Source of the DNA: Chitinispirillales bacterium
GTDB taxonomy: Bacteria > Fibrobacterota > Chitinivibrionia > Chitinivibrionales > Chitinivibrionaceae
NCBI GenBank assembly: GCA_031254455.1
Contig: JAIRUI010000073.1
Span: 1 to 32,832, forward strand
Length of the DNA: 32,832 bases
Reading direction: 5' to 3'
Under the pieces are notes generated by a model, which had not been told where the DNA came from, ran no database searches, and saw only the letters and a program-made list of their open reading frames with translations. Numbering within the stretch: the stretch's first letter is position 1; every line of letters begins with the position of its first letter. The translations under genes and the position numbers were made by a program. Positions 23,584 to 30,157 of the stretch are shown here, one piece after another.

Positions 23584-24450
23584 ATGTGGGAATATACCGA
23601 TGAAGTCCGCGACCATTATTTGCATCCGCGAAACGTAGGCGAAATTGAAAATCCCGACGGATTCGGAGAGGTAGGAAATATAAAATGCGGCGATGCGCTA
23701 AGGCTTACTTTTACTCTTGATGAAAACAAAAAAATCAATGATGCAAAATTCAAAACATTCGGCTGCGGAAGCGCGATTGCGTCATCGTCTGTGCTTACGG
23801 AAATGGTAAAAGGGCTGTCCTTGGAAGAAGCCGAAAAAATTACAAACGACGATATTGCAAAAACGCTTGGCGGTCTGCCGGACGCAAAAATGCACTGTTC
23901 GGTTATGGGACAGGACGCGCTGAAATCGGCGATTGAATATTATAGAAATGGGAAAAAACCCTTTGTGAAAGAGGTAAAATCACGGCTTATTTGTACATGT
24001 TTTAACGTATATGAAAACGATATTATCGAGAAAATTCGCTTAAACGGACTTACGAGCGTAGAGCAGGTTACAAATTATACAAAAGCGTGCGGCGGTTGCG
24101 GAAAATGCGGGGAAGAAATTTCCGGGATAATTAAGAAAACTCTTGCGCAAATGGATGAGGAACATAATCACGAAACTGAAAAACCAAAACTTTCTAAAGA
24201 CGCTAATAAAAAACTTACCGTTTTTGAGAAAATAGAAAAGGTGCGCAAAGTACTTAACGAAACTGTGCGTCCTGGACTTCAAAACGACGGCGGAGACTGC
24301 GAATTTGTAGATATTGACGGGAACGAAATTACGGTGAAACTGTTGGGACATTGTACGTCTTGTCCGTTTTCACAAGCGACAGCGAAAGAATTTATTGAAA
24401 AAGAGTTGCAGGAAAACGCTTTCGAAAATGCGATTGTAACGCTGGGATAG
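23584..24450 (+). CDS. nifU: NifU iron-sulfur cluster scaffold protein, full three-domain form (288 aa)
   Basis: The protein has the complete NifU order. An IscU-like scaffold domain has Cys35, Cys61 and Cys105. A BFD-like [2Fe-2S] domain has Cys137, Cys139, Cys172 and Cys175. A C-terminal NifU domain has CTSC (Cys257, Cys260). Such full-length proteins assemble clusters for nitrogenase or, in anaerobes, for general use. NifS and nif genes are not in the window, so a housekeeping role cannot be excluded. ATG 23584 follows AAGGAGAA. Confidence 0.95.
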   Translation: MWEYTDEVRDHYLHPRNVGEIENPDGFGEVGNIKCGDALRLTFTLDENKKINDAKFKTFGCGSAIASSSVLTEMVKGLSLEEAEKITNDDIAKTLGGLPDAKMHCSVMGQDALKSAIEYYRNGKKPFVKEVKSRLICTCFNVYENDIIEKIRLNGLTSVEQVTNYTKACGGCGKCGEEISGIIKKTLAQMDEEHNHETEKPKLSKDANKKLTVFEKIEKVRKVLNETVRPGLQNDGGDCEFVDIDGNEITVKLLGHCTSCPFSQATAKEFIEKELQENAFENAIVTLG

Positions 24451-24532
24451 TTTTTAATCTGCAAGTCAAAGTTGTAGAAATTTATTCCGCAATACCGATA
24501 CTTTTATGAAGTTAGCGAAAACTTACACAAAA

Positions 24533-24565
24533 TTTGCATTGTTTATCGGATAAAAAGTATTTTTG
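24533..24565 (+). promoter_or_regulatory. Bacteroidetes-type promoter for the TPR gene
   Basis: TTTG (24533-24536), 21 bases, then TATTTTTG (24558-24565): both boxes match the TTTG/TAnnTTTG consensus exactly. The ATG lies 29 bases downstream of the -7 box, with AAGGAAAGAG between. Confidence 0.55.
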
Positions 24566-24593
24566 AAAAAAATCATAAGGAAAGAGAGCTTTT

Positions 24594-25343
24594 ATGACAG
24601 ACGCTATTTCTGATAAAATTGTGGACGCGGCGCAAAAGATTTGTGACAAAGATTACAAAAATGCGATGTCTATTCTCGTTGATGTAATTGATGAGGACCC
24701 TAATTGTGCGCTTGCTTACAATTATTTGGGAATTATCGCTTGGGAAGAAAGCCGTTGGGAAGATTCTTACGGATTATTCAAAGAAGCGGCAACGCTTGAC
24801 AAAGGAAACGAAGACGCTATAAACAATCTTATTGATTCTGCATTTAAGTTGCATAAAATTGAAGATATTATTCCTATAGTAGAAACGGCGGCGCAGGAAA
24901 ATCCGCAAAGCGAAGAATTAACCGGAATTTACAAAACGCTTTCCGACAAAACCAACGACATTTATAAATGCGATCGCGCCTTGCATATCGGTTGGTACAA
25001 CCCGTTAATCGAAGCGGGCGATAATTTTGCTCAAAGCGGTAATTATGACGAAGCGCGAAGAAAATATATTGAAGCGTTTGACACCTCTGGACCGTCGGCA
25101 GAGGCGTATAACGGATTAGGAATTATACAGTTTAACGCTAAAGAATATCGTGAGGCGTTTTTACTGTTTTTCGAGTCGATAAAAATGAATCCCACTAACA
25201 TTGATACCTTTTTGAATTTATTTGACAGCGCAAAAAATTGCGGAGAAGAAGAAACCGCTTTACAAATATACGAAACGCTTGCGGCGGAGTACTCTCACCT
25301 TAAGCGGTTAAAAGAAGAAGCGCAAAGTTTGAATAAAAATTAA
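24594..25343 (+). CDS. tetratricopeptide-repeat protein (249 aa)
   Basis: The protein is built of helical TPR-type repeats. ALAYNYLGIIAWEESRWEDSYGLF at about residues 40-63 and AYNGLGIIQFNAKEYREAFLLF at about residues 170-190 are classic A/B helix pairs, with more degenerate repeats between. There is no signal peptide, so it is probably a cytoplasmic scaffold; partners are unknown. It has its own promoter-like sequence and is followed by the small-RNA candidate rather than by a gene. Confidence 0.8.
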   Translation: MTDAISDKIVDAAQKICDKDYKNAMSILVDVIDEDPNCALAYNYLGIIAWEESRWEDSYGLFKEAATLDKGNEDAINNLIDSAFKLHKIEDIIPIVETAAQENPQSEELTGIYKTLSDKTNDIYKCDRALHIGWYNPLIEAGDNFAQSGNYDEARRKYIEAFDTSGPSAEAYNGLGIIQFNAKEYREAFLLFFESIKMNPTNIDTFLNLFDSAKNCGEEETALQIYETLAAEYSHLKRLKEEAQSLNKN

Positions 25344-25405
25344 AAAACTTAAAAAAATTATAAAGTTTTTTTTCAAATCGTCCGATAACTTAAATATAAA
25401 ACGAG

Positions 25406-25513
25406 AAGATTAAACACCTCCCTATGTGTGTTTCTGTCTGGCTTCCCCTGTTCAAGACGGAAAATCTTAAAGTTTTTTTGTAATGGTTCTCTCCCCGGAG
25501 AACCATTTTTTTT
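25406..25513 (+). ncRNA. candidate small RNA with three C-rich hairpin loops
   Basis: No ORF explains this segment, yet it folds well. An outer stem pairs AAGATT (25406-25411) with AATCTT (25463-25468). Inside, AAACAC (25412-25417) pairs with GTGTTT (25428-25433) around a loop containing CUCCC, and CTGTCT (25434-25439) pairs with AGACGG (25455-25460) around a loop containing CUUCCCC. A terminator hairpin with a UCCCCG loop follows. A TTCAAA/TATAAA promoter-like pair (25372-25400, 17-base spacer) would start the RNA near 25406. Exposed C-rich loops are the hallmark of small RNAs that pair with Shine-Dalgarno sequences. I match it to no known family. Confidence 0.55.
25482..25513 (+). terminator. 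rho-independent terminator of the small-RNA candidate
   Basis: AATGGTTCTC (25482-25491) and GAGAACCATT (25498-25507) form a perfect 10-base stem with the loop TCCCCG and a run of T to 25513. It lies 140 bases after the TPR gene, too far to be simply that gene's terminator, although read-through into it is possible. Confidence 0.93.
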
Positions 25514-25537
25514 GCATTTTAATTTTGGCATTTATTA

Positions 25538-25546
25538 TGTTATACT
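25538..25546 (+). promoter_or_regulatory. extended -10 promoter for lpxC-fabZ and lpxA
   Basis: TGTTATACT is an extended -10 element (TGn plus TATACT). No good -35 lies at 17 bases (TTTTAA at 18). Transcription would start near 25553, just ahead of GGAGGT at 25562-25567. Confidence 0.5.
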
Positions 25547-25573
25547 CCAACAGAACGTATTGGAGGTAGTATT

Positions 25574-26944
25574 TTGAAACAAAAGACAATTGCAAAATCC
25601 GGTTCTCTTACCGGAGTCGGACTTCATACCGGCGTTAATGCAACGATAACTTTAAATCCTGCGCCGATTGATTACGGAATTAAATTTGTACGTATTGATT
25701 TAGAGCAAAAAATTGAAATTCCAGCAAATATTGATTTTGTCGTAGGCGACGCGAGAGGTACGGCGATAGGAATAGACAACGTAAAAATATTTACAATAGA
25801 GCATTTAATGGCGGCTTTAGCGGCAAAAGGAATTTCAAATTGCAGGATTGAATTAAACGCCGAAGAAATTCCGTTAATGGACGGTTCGGCGAAACCGTTT
25901 ATCGACTTGATAATCTCGCTTGGCGAAGAAGAGCAAGATGCAGAGCAAGAATTTATAGAATTTGACGAACCGATGTGGCTGTATAACGAAAATAACATTG
26001 CAATTTCCGTTTTCCCCGCAAAAGATTACTATATAACATTGATGATTGACTATCAAAATCCCATAATCGGAACACAGCATACGACAATTTTTAATTTTAA
26101 CGACTTTGATAAAGATTTTGCTCCGGCTAGAACATTCTGTTTTCTGTCGGAAATTGAAACCTTGAGCAAACAAGGACTTATTAGAGGCGGAACTCTTGAC
26201 AGTGCGATGGTTTTGCAGGATATAGCGTTTGACGACCAAAAAGCAAAAGAGTTAAGCGAAAAGTTTCCTAATTCGTCGCCGATTTTTCCGGGAACAAACG
26301 GCTTTCTGAGCGATCGTCAGCTTCGATTTGAAAACGAGTTGTGCAGACACAAAGCGGTCGATTTGGTGGGCGATTTGTATTTGCTGGGCAAACCGATTAA
26401 AGGTCATATTATGGCGGCAAGAAGCGGTCATGCGGCAAATCATGCTTTTGCCAAAAGAGTAAGAGAATATTTATCTAAAAAAACAGAAAAACAATCCGTT
26501 GTAAAAATTACTTACGACGATATTTTGAAAATGTTGCCGCATAGATATCCTTTCCTTTTGGTTGACGGGGTCGATGAGATTATTCCCGGGCATAAAATTA
26601 CTGCGTACAAAAACGTTTCGTTCAGCGATAATTTTTTTCAGGGGCATTTTCCGGGGAATCCGATTATGCCCGGAGTTTTGCAGCTTGAAGCGTTAGCCCA
26701 AGCGGGCGGCTTAATGGTTTTATACGAAGAAAATCTAAAAGAAAATAATGCCGAGCAAAAATCAATGCTTTATATGAGCGTTAATAATTGCAAATTTCGA
26801 GCGCCGGTTCGTCCGGGAGATAAACTCGTTTTGGAACTGAATTTGATTAAACAGCGTAAAAATATTTTCGTATGTGAGGCGAAATCTACGGTAAACGGGA
26901 AAGTATGCTGCGAAGCGGAACTCACCTGCATGGTGAACGTGTAA
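25574..26944 (+). CDS. lpxC-fabZ: bifunctional LpxC-FabZ: UDP-3-O-acyl-GlcNAc deacetylase / 3-hydroxyacyl-ACP dehydratase (456 aa)
   Basis: The N-terminal 305 residues are LpxC, the committed zinc-dependent step of lipid A synthesis: Glu76-His77 in TIEHLMAALAA, His259 and Asp263 in CRHKAVDLVGD as zinc ligands, and catalytic His286 in RSGHAANHAF. From about residue 312 the protein is FabZ, with LPHRYPFLLVDG, active-site His358 in GHFPGNP and Glu372 in LQLEALAQAGG, which dehydrates 3-hydroxyacyl-ACP. The two activities compete for the same acyl-ACP, so fusion links lipid A and fatty acid synthesis; this fusion is characteristic of FCB bacteria. The start is TTG 25574 with GGAGGT upstream. Confidence 0.97.
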   Translation: MKQKTIAKSGSLTGVGLHTGVNATITLNPAPIDYGIKFVRIDLEQKIEIPANIDFVVGDARGTAIGIDNVKIFTIEHLMAALAAKGISNCRIELNAEEIPLMDGSAKPFIDLIISLGEEEQDAEQEFIEFDEPMWLYNENNIAISVFPAKDYYITLMIDYQNPIIGTQHTTIFNFNDFDKDFAPARTFCFLSEIETLSKQGLIRGGTLDSAMVLQDIAFDDQKAKELSEKFPNSSPIFPGTNGFLSDRQLRFENELCRHKAVDLVGDLYLLGKPIKGHIMAARSGHAANHAFAKRVREYLSKKTEKQSVVKITYDDILKMLPHRYPFLLVDGVDEIIPGHKITAYKNVSFSDNFFQGHFPGNPIMPGVLQLEALAQAGGLMVLYEENLKENNAEQKSMLYMSVNNCKFRAPVRPGDKLVLELNLIKQRKNIFVCEAKSTVNGKVCCEAELTCMVNV

Positions 26945-26952
26945 GGTTAAAA

Positions 26953-27753
26953 ATGAGCGTAGAAATAAGCGAAAAAGCGATTATCGGTAAAAATGCGGAA
27001 TTTGGAAACAATGTAAAAATTGCACCGTTTGCGATAATTGAAGATAACGTCGTAATCGACGATTACACAACCATAGGTTCGCATGCATATATCGGAAGCC
27101 ATACGAAAATAGGAAAAAATTGCAGAATTTTTAACGGGGCGAGCGTAGGAACGATAGCGCAAGATTTGAAATATCGTGACGAAGACGCGTTCTTATTCAT
27201 CGGAGACGAAGTTATTATCCGCGAATTTGTAACTATAAACAAAGGAACGTCGGCAAATAACGGGATAACAAAAATCGGTAATAATTGCGCACTTTTGGCT
27301 TACTGTCATGTCGCTCACGATTGCGAGGTCGGAGATTTTTTTGTCGCCTCTAACAATCTCGCGATGGCCGGACACACAACGATAGGCAGAAACGTAATAT
27401 GCGGCGGTAACGTTTCCATTCATCAATTTACGCACATAGGCGATTATTCTTTTATAGGCGCCAATTCTTATGTTTCAATGGATATTGTTCCATATTCTCT
27501 GATAGGTACGGCAGACGGAGAAACTTTTGTCGCCGGACATAATAAAGTCGGATTGGAGCGAAACGGATTCAGCGCGGACGATATAAGTAAGATAAAAAAA
27601 ATATATAAATTACTGTTTTTCCGGGAACTATCCGTTTCTGAAGCGAAAAAACAAATTTTAAACGAAGTCGGACAAAATACGATTTCTCAACGGGTTCTGG
27701 ATTTTATAGAAAAATCACAAAGAGGACTTTTGCGGGTTAGAAGCAAAGAATAA
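26953..27753 (+). CDS. lpxA: acyl-ACP--UDP-N-acetylglucosamine O-acyltransferase (266 aa)
   Basis: LpxA catalyses the first step of lipid A synthesis. The N-terminal part is a left-handed beta helix of hexapeptide repeats (IGKNAEFGNNVKIAPFAII and on). Catalytic His122 lies in the conserved AYCHVAHDCEVGD, and the C-terminal helical part begins after GLERNGFS. I choose ATG 26953, eight bases after the lpxC-fabZ stop, with the AAGG of TAAGG as ribosome site; an upstream in-frame start would overlap the previous gene by 40 bases. It forms an operon with lpxC-fabZ. Confidence 0.97.
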   Translation: MSVEISEKAIIGKNAEFGNNVKIAPFAIIEDNVVIDDYTTIGSHAYIGSHTKIGKNCRIFNGASVGTIAQDLKYRDEDAFLFIGDEVIIREFVTINKGTSANNGITKIGNNCALLAYCHVAHDCEVGDFFVASNNLAMAGHTTIGRNVICGGNVSIHQFTHIGDYSFIGANSYVSMDIVPYSLIGTADGETFVAGHNKVGLERNGFSADDISKIKKIYKLLFFRELSVSEAKKQILNEVGQNTISQRVLDFIEKSQRGLLRVRSKE

Positions 27754-27785
27754 CTTGATTTTTTACACGAAAATATATTATTTTG
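27754..27785 (+). promoter_or_regulatory. possible promoter of the tRNA pair
   Basis: CTTG (27754-27757), 20 bases, then TTATTTTG (27778-27785), directly after the lpxA stop. The start would fall near 27790, four bases before mature tRNA-Pro. The second position of the -7 box deviates (T for A). Confidence 0.35.
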
Positions 27786-27793
27786 CAACAGTT

Positions 27794-27870
27794 CGGAGAG
27801 TAGCGCAGTCTGGTAGCGCCCCGGTTTTGGGAACCGGTTGTCGCAGGTTCAAATCCTGTCTCTCCGACCA
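27794..27870 (+). tRNA. tRNA-Pro (anticodon TGG)
   Basis: CGGAGAG (27794-27800) pairs with CTCTCCG (27860-27866). The anticodon stem CCGGT/ACCGG encloses TTTGGGA, giving anticodon TGG at 27828-27830. The T arm reads GCAGG-TTCAAAT-CCTGT. Discriminator A is followed by an encoded CCA (27868-27870). Confidence 0.97.
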
Positions 27871-27880
27871 ATAAACCGTC

Positions 27881-27954
27881 GCACCCTTAGCTCAGCTGGA
27901 TAGAGCAACTGCCTTCTAAGCAGTAGGTCGCAGGTTCGAATCCTGCAGGGTGTA
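27881..27954 (+). tRNA. tRNA-Arg (anticodon TCT)
   Basis: GCACCCT (27881-27887) pairs with AGGGTGT (27947-27953, one G-U). The anticodon stem ACTGC/GCAGT holds CTTCTAA, anticodon TCT at 27915-27917. The T arm is GCAGG-TTCGAAT-CCTGC. No CCA is encoded (TTT follows), unlike its neighbour 10 bases upstream. The accessory gene block begins 100 bases later, so its 3' end is a possible integration site. The 100 bases between (27955-28055) hold no gene I can see. Confidence 0.97.
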
Positions 27955-28055
27955 TTTCTATCGTTATAAAATACATATAAAACAAAAATTCAAAAAAATA
28001 AAAAATCCGGGCGAAGACCGTAAAACAAATATTATATTATTTATGGAGTTTAAAT

Positions 28056-28274
28056 ATGACATTACATACACTAAATTTCAGGCAAGGTTTATCGGATTTT
28101 GAAGGCAGAACAGTTTATACTTCTTTTCCTTTGTCTGGTTCTTATGAAGTAGTTTTGTTGCCGATAGAATCAAATAGAGGTCATGAATATTTGGCGTTAC
28201 CTATTGTGGAAAAAGTGAAGGCGGAATCTAATAACGCTATTTTATTAAATAAGGTTGAAATCGAAAAACTTTAA
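28056..28274 (+). CDS. cassette protein A, first copy (72 aa, unknown function)
   Basis: A small soluble-looking protein starting MTLHTLNFRQGLSDFEG, with SFPLSGSYEVVLLPIES in the middle and a charged helical C-terminus (EKVKAES, then NKVEIEKL). ATG 28056 follows TTATGGAG. It is 66/72 residues identical to the ORF at 31358-31576, far more conserved than the two genes that follow it in either copy. It has no signal peptide, cysteine or membrane segment. I recognise no family. It starts the first A-B-C cassette and is 12 bases from the lipoprotein gene. Confidence 0.8.
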   Translation: MTLHTLNFRQGLSDFEGRTVYTSFPLSGSYEVVLLPIESNRGHEYLALPIVEKVKAESNNAILLNKVEIEKL

Positions 28275-28286
28275 AAGGAAATCCAA

Positions 28287-28910
28287 ATGAAAAATTTATT
28301 TAAAATTGTATTTTTTGCATTTGTATTTGGAATACTTAGCGGTTGTGGAAGCGGCGAAAATTCAAATAGTGATGATTTTGTTTTTCCAAAACAAGAATAT
28401 GTTAAATGTTTTAACAACGAATCTGAAATTGTTCGTTTTATAGGTAATGATGGTAAAGAAATTAATACTTATTCTATTCCATTCTCTGGCTGTAAAAATG
28501 TTTTTGATTATAAAAAAGGAGAATATTTAGAAGGAGAATATTTGTTTACGATTGTCCCTGATGTATTAAATGATAGTTTATTAAGTATTTATGAACATCA
28601 ACTGTATAAGGCATATAAACACAATGGTAAACTAGTGTTTTATTATGAAATGCCAAATTATCAGAGTCCACCAATAGCAGACACAATTAATGTATTTGGA
28701 GTCTCATATAAAAAATACTCTTATAGGCGCATAGAATTGCCTAAATTTACGACAAAGGAATCTTTTTTTAATTTCGTTGCTCAAAAACAAATAGAAGTTG
28801 ATTATATTATGCATTACTCTTTTGCAGAACAGAGTAATATTGTTCTTCAATACTCTATTGGGTATTTTAAAAACAATGAATTCATTATGGGAAGAGTTTC
28901 TAATTTTTAG
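28287..28910 (+). CDS. cassette lipoprotein B, first copy (207 aa)
   Basis: A type II signal peptide (MKNLFKIVFFAFVFGILSGC) with lipobox LSGC and lipidated Cys20 is followed by a Gly/Ser/Asn linker and an about 170-residue mature domain rich in Tyr, Phe and Asn, with two cysteines shared with the second copy at most. Conserved stretches between copies are VRFIGNDG, KGEYLEGEYLFTI-like, YYEMPNYQ and VDYIM-YS. The family is unknown. Its base composition is visibly more AT-rich than the housekeeping genes, in line with recent acquisition. AAAAGGA precedes the ATG. Confidence 0.8.
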   Translation: MKNLFKIVFFAFVFGILSGCGSGENSNSDDFVFPKQEYVKCFNNESEIVRFIGNDGKEINTYSIPFSGCKNVFDYKKGEYLEGEYLFTIVPDVLNDSLLSIYEHQLYKAYKHNGKLVFYYEMPNYQSPPIADTINVFGVSYKKYSYRRIELPKFTTKESFFNFVAQKQIEVDYIMHYSFAEQSNIVLQYSIGYFKNNEFIMGRVSNF

Positions 28911-28941
28911 TAAATGTTTATGATTTTCAAAGGGGAACAAT

Positions 28942-29316
28942 ATGTCAGGCAGACCACTTTTATCTTCAGCAGATTTGAAGAATTATACAAGCACTTCAGG
29001 GGCAGTTCCTGATTTTGATGTTTTATTAAAACCTTATGAAAGTAAAACTATTAAATATGATGAGAACAAATTATATGAGAAACCGAAAGTTATTCCCACA
29101 ACTCCGTGTTCAATGCAGAGTAATAGTTTGCCATGTTCTCCTAATCCGGCTATACCGAGAGAATATGTAGAGGAATCAGAAGTGAAATTATTGTCAAGGT
29201 TTTGTTGCAATGGTTTATGGACTCAACCATCTCCGGCAAATCCTATTAATAATAAGTGTACAGTAAATGGAGGAGCGGGAATTTCTATTTTGGGTAAAAG
29301 TAAACACACAATGTAA
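28942..29316 (+). CDS. cassette protein C, first copy (124 aa, conserved cysteines)
   Basis: The N-terminus PLLSSADLKNYTST is nearly identical in both copies. The C-terminal half carries a pattern shared with copy 2: C-x(2)-QSNSL-x-C, then a Ser-Glu motif, C-x-GLW, and finally KCT-x(2)-G-x-GISIL. The ending is faintly like the PAAR-like (DUF4280-type) spike-tip proteins of contractile injection systems, which also end in a Cys-Gly-Gly-Ile strand, but the match is too weak to name. There is no signal peptide. AAAGGGGA is its ribosome site. Confidence 0.75.
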   Translation: MSGRPLLSSADLKNYTSTSGAVPDFDVLLKPYESKTIKYDENKLYEKPKVIPTTPCSMQSNSLPCSPNPAIPREYVEESEVKLLSRFCCNGLWTQPSPANPINNKCTVNGGAGISILGKSKHTM

Positions 29317-29325
29317 GGAGAAAAA

Positions 29326-29364
29326 ATGAACTATTTAGCGAGAGTGTTTTATGGCAATAAATGA
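29326..29364 (+). CDS. 12-codon ORF overlapping the coiled-coil gene start
   Basis: ATG 29326 has the strong ribosome site TAAGGAG (29314-29320) and encodes MNYLARVFYGNK, ending at TGA 29362. The ATG of the coiled-coil gene at 29351 is inside it in the +1 frame and has no good site of its own. Removing one T from GTTTTATG at 29345-29352 would fuse the two frames. It may be a leader for coupling or the true start before a frameshift. Confidence 0.4.
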   Translation: MNYLARVFYGNK

Positions 29365-30157
29365 ATTAGAAACAAGAATCCGTGCTGTTACGGGAAATCT
29401 TGGTACGGCATTTGAGAATATGAAAGCGAGTTTGAAAAACTCTCGTTTGTCGGATTCGTTTCGTTTCGACGTAGATTTAAGTCGCGTAAATCAGCAAATA
29501 AATACAGTTAAATCAAGTTTAGCTAGTGTAAACACAAGTTTTGATGCTAAACAACTTAAAGATAAATTCTCAAATTTATCTGATTCCGTAAATTCTGTGT
29601 CGAATGTTAAAGAAAAATTTTCCTCTTTGTTTGACGATTTGAAATCCAAAGTCCAAGAAAGAACCAAAGGCATAAGCGATAATATGAAAAATATGCTAAA
29701 AGATTTTGATTTTGACTCGAAAATAGCTGGTATTACCTCAAAAGTTTCTTCATCGTTTGGTGATTTGAAAACCAGAGTTCAAGAGAAAGCAAAAAGTATA
29801 AGCGGTGGCATGAAAAATATGTTTCAATCGGGAAATATTAAGGATTTTGCAGGAAATTTAGGAACAAAGTTGTCGGGTGAAAAGGCTTCAAATATTATGT
29901 CTATGATGAGAGGAAATCCTATAAATGGAATTATTCAAGAGGCGACATCAAGCATACGAAATTATATTTCGGAAGCAAAGACGGTTTTACCTGCGTCAAA
30001 TGTTAATGGTATGATGCAGCAAAACGATATGAATGCGAAAGGGTTTTTTGACAAAATGATAAACGAATTACATGTTATCGCTCGCAATACTTCTCAAAAA
30101 TACGAGGCAATGCAACCTAAACAGGGAGGCATAATTGGCAATAGCGACAGTCATTAA
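29351..30157 (+). CDS. coiled-coil protein with internal repeat (268 aa)
   Basis: The protein is almost entirely helical and polar. It has an internal duplication with a 42-residue period: residues 90-116 and 132-158 share 16 of 27 positions, each with S-S-x-F-x-D-L-K, V-Q-E and MKNM. The tail (200-268) is also helical. Long Ser/Lys/Asp-rich amphipathic helices of this type occur in phage tail tape-measure and secreted structural proteins, but no family signature is present. It lies between the two A-B-C cassettes, and its end overlaps the next gene by 23 bases. The start is uncertain because the ribosome site fits an overlapping 12-codon ORF. Confidence 0.7.
   Translation: MAINELETRIRAVTGNLGTAFENMKASLKNSRLSDSFRFDVDLSRVNQQINTVKSSLASVNTSFDAKQLKDKFSNLSDSVNSVSNVKEKFSSLFDDLKSKVQERTKGISDNMKNMLKDFDFDSKIAGITSKVSSSFGDLKTRVQEKAKSISGGMKNMFQSGNIKDFAGNLGTKLSGEKASNIMSMMRGNPINGIIQEATSSIRNYISEAKTVLPASNVNGMMQQNDMNAKGFFDKMINELHVIARNTSQKYEAMQPKQGGIIGNSDSH

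Larger units (their letters stand above)
28056..29316 (+). repeat. A-B-C cassette, copy 1 (paralogous to 31358-32604)
   Basis: The three genes here recur in the same order, orientation and spacing at 31358-32604, offset by 3302 bp. Gene A is 92 percent identical in protein, with B and C clearly more diverged. All six ORFs are open. Confidence 0.9.

Noticed and set aside
25406..25513. Riboswitch controlling lpxC-fabZ
   Set aside because: The fold ends in its own terminator and a separate extended -10 promoter follows for lpxC-fabZ. No known ligand-binding core is recognisable, so an independent small RNA is the simpler reading, though not proven.
28704..28940. Minus-strand ORF in the accessory block as a toxin or antitoxin
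   Set aside because: It overlaps the end of lipoprotein B, lacks a ribosome site and has no counterpart in the second cassette copy.
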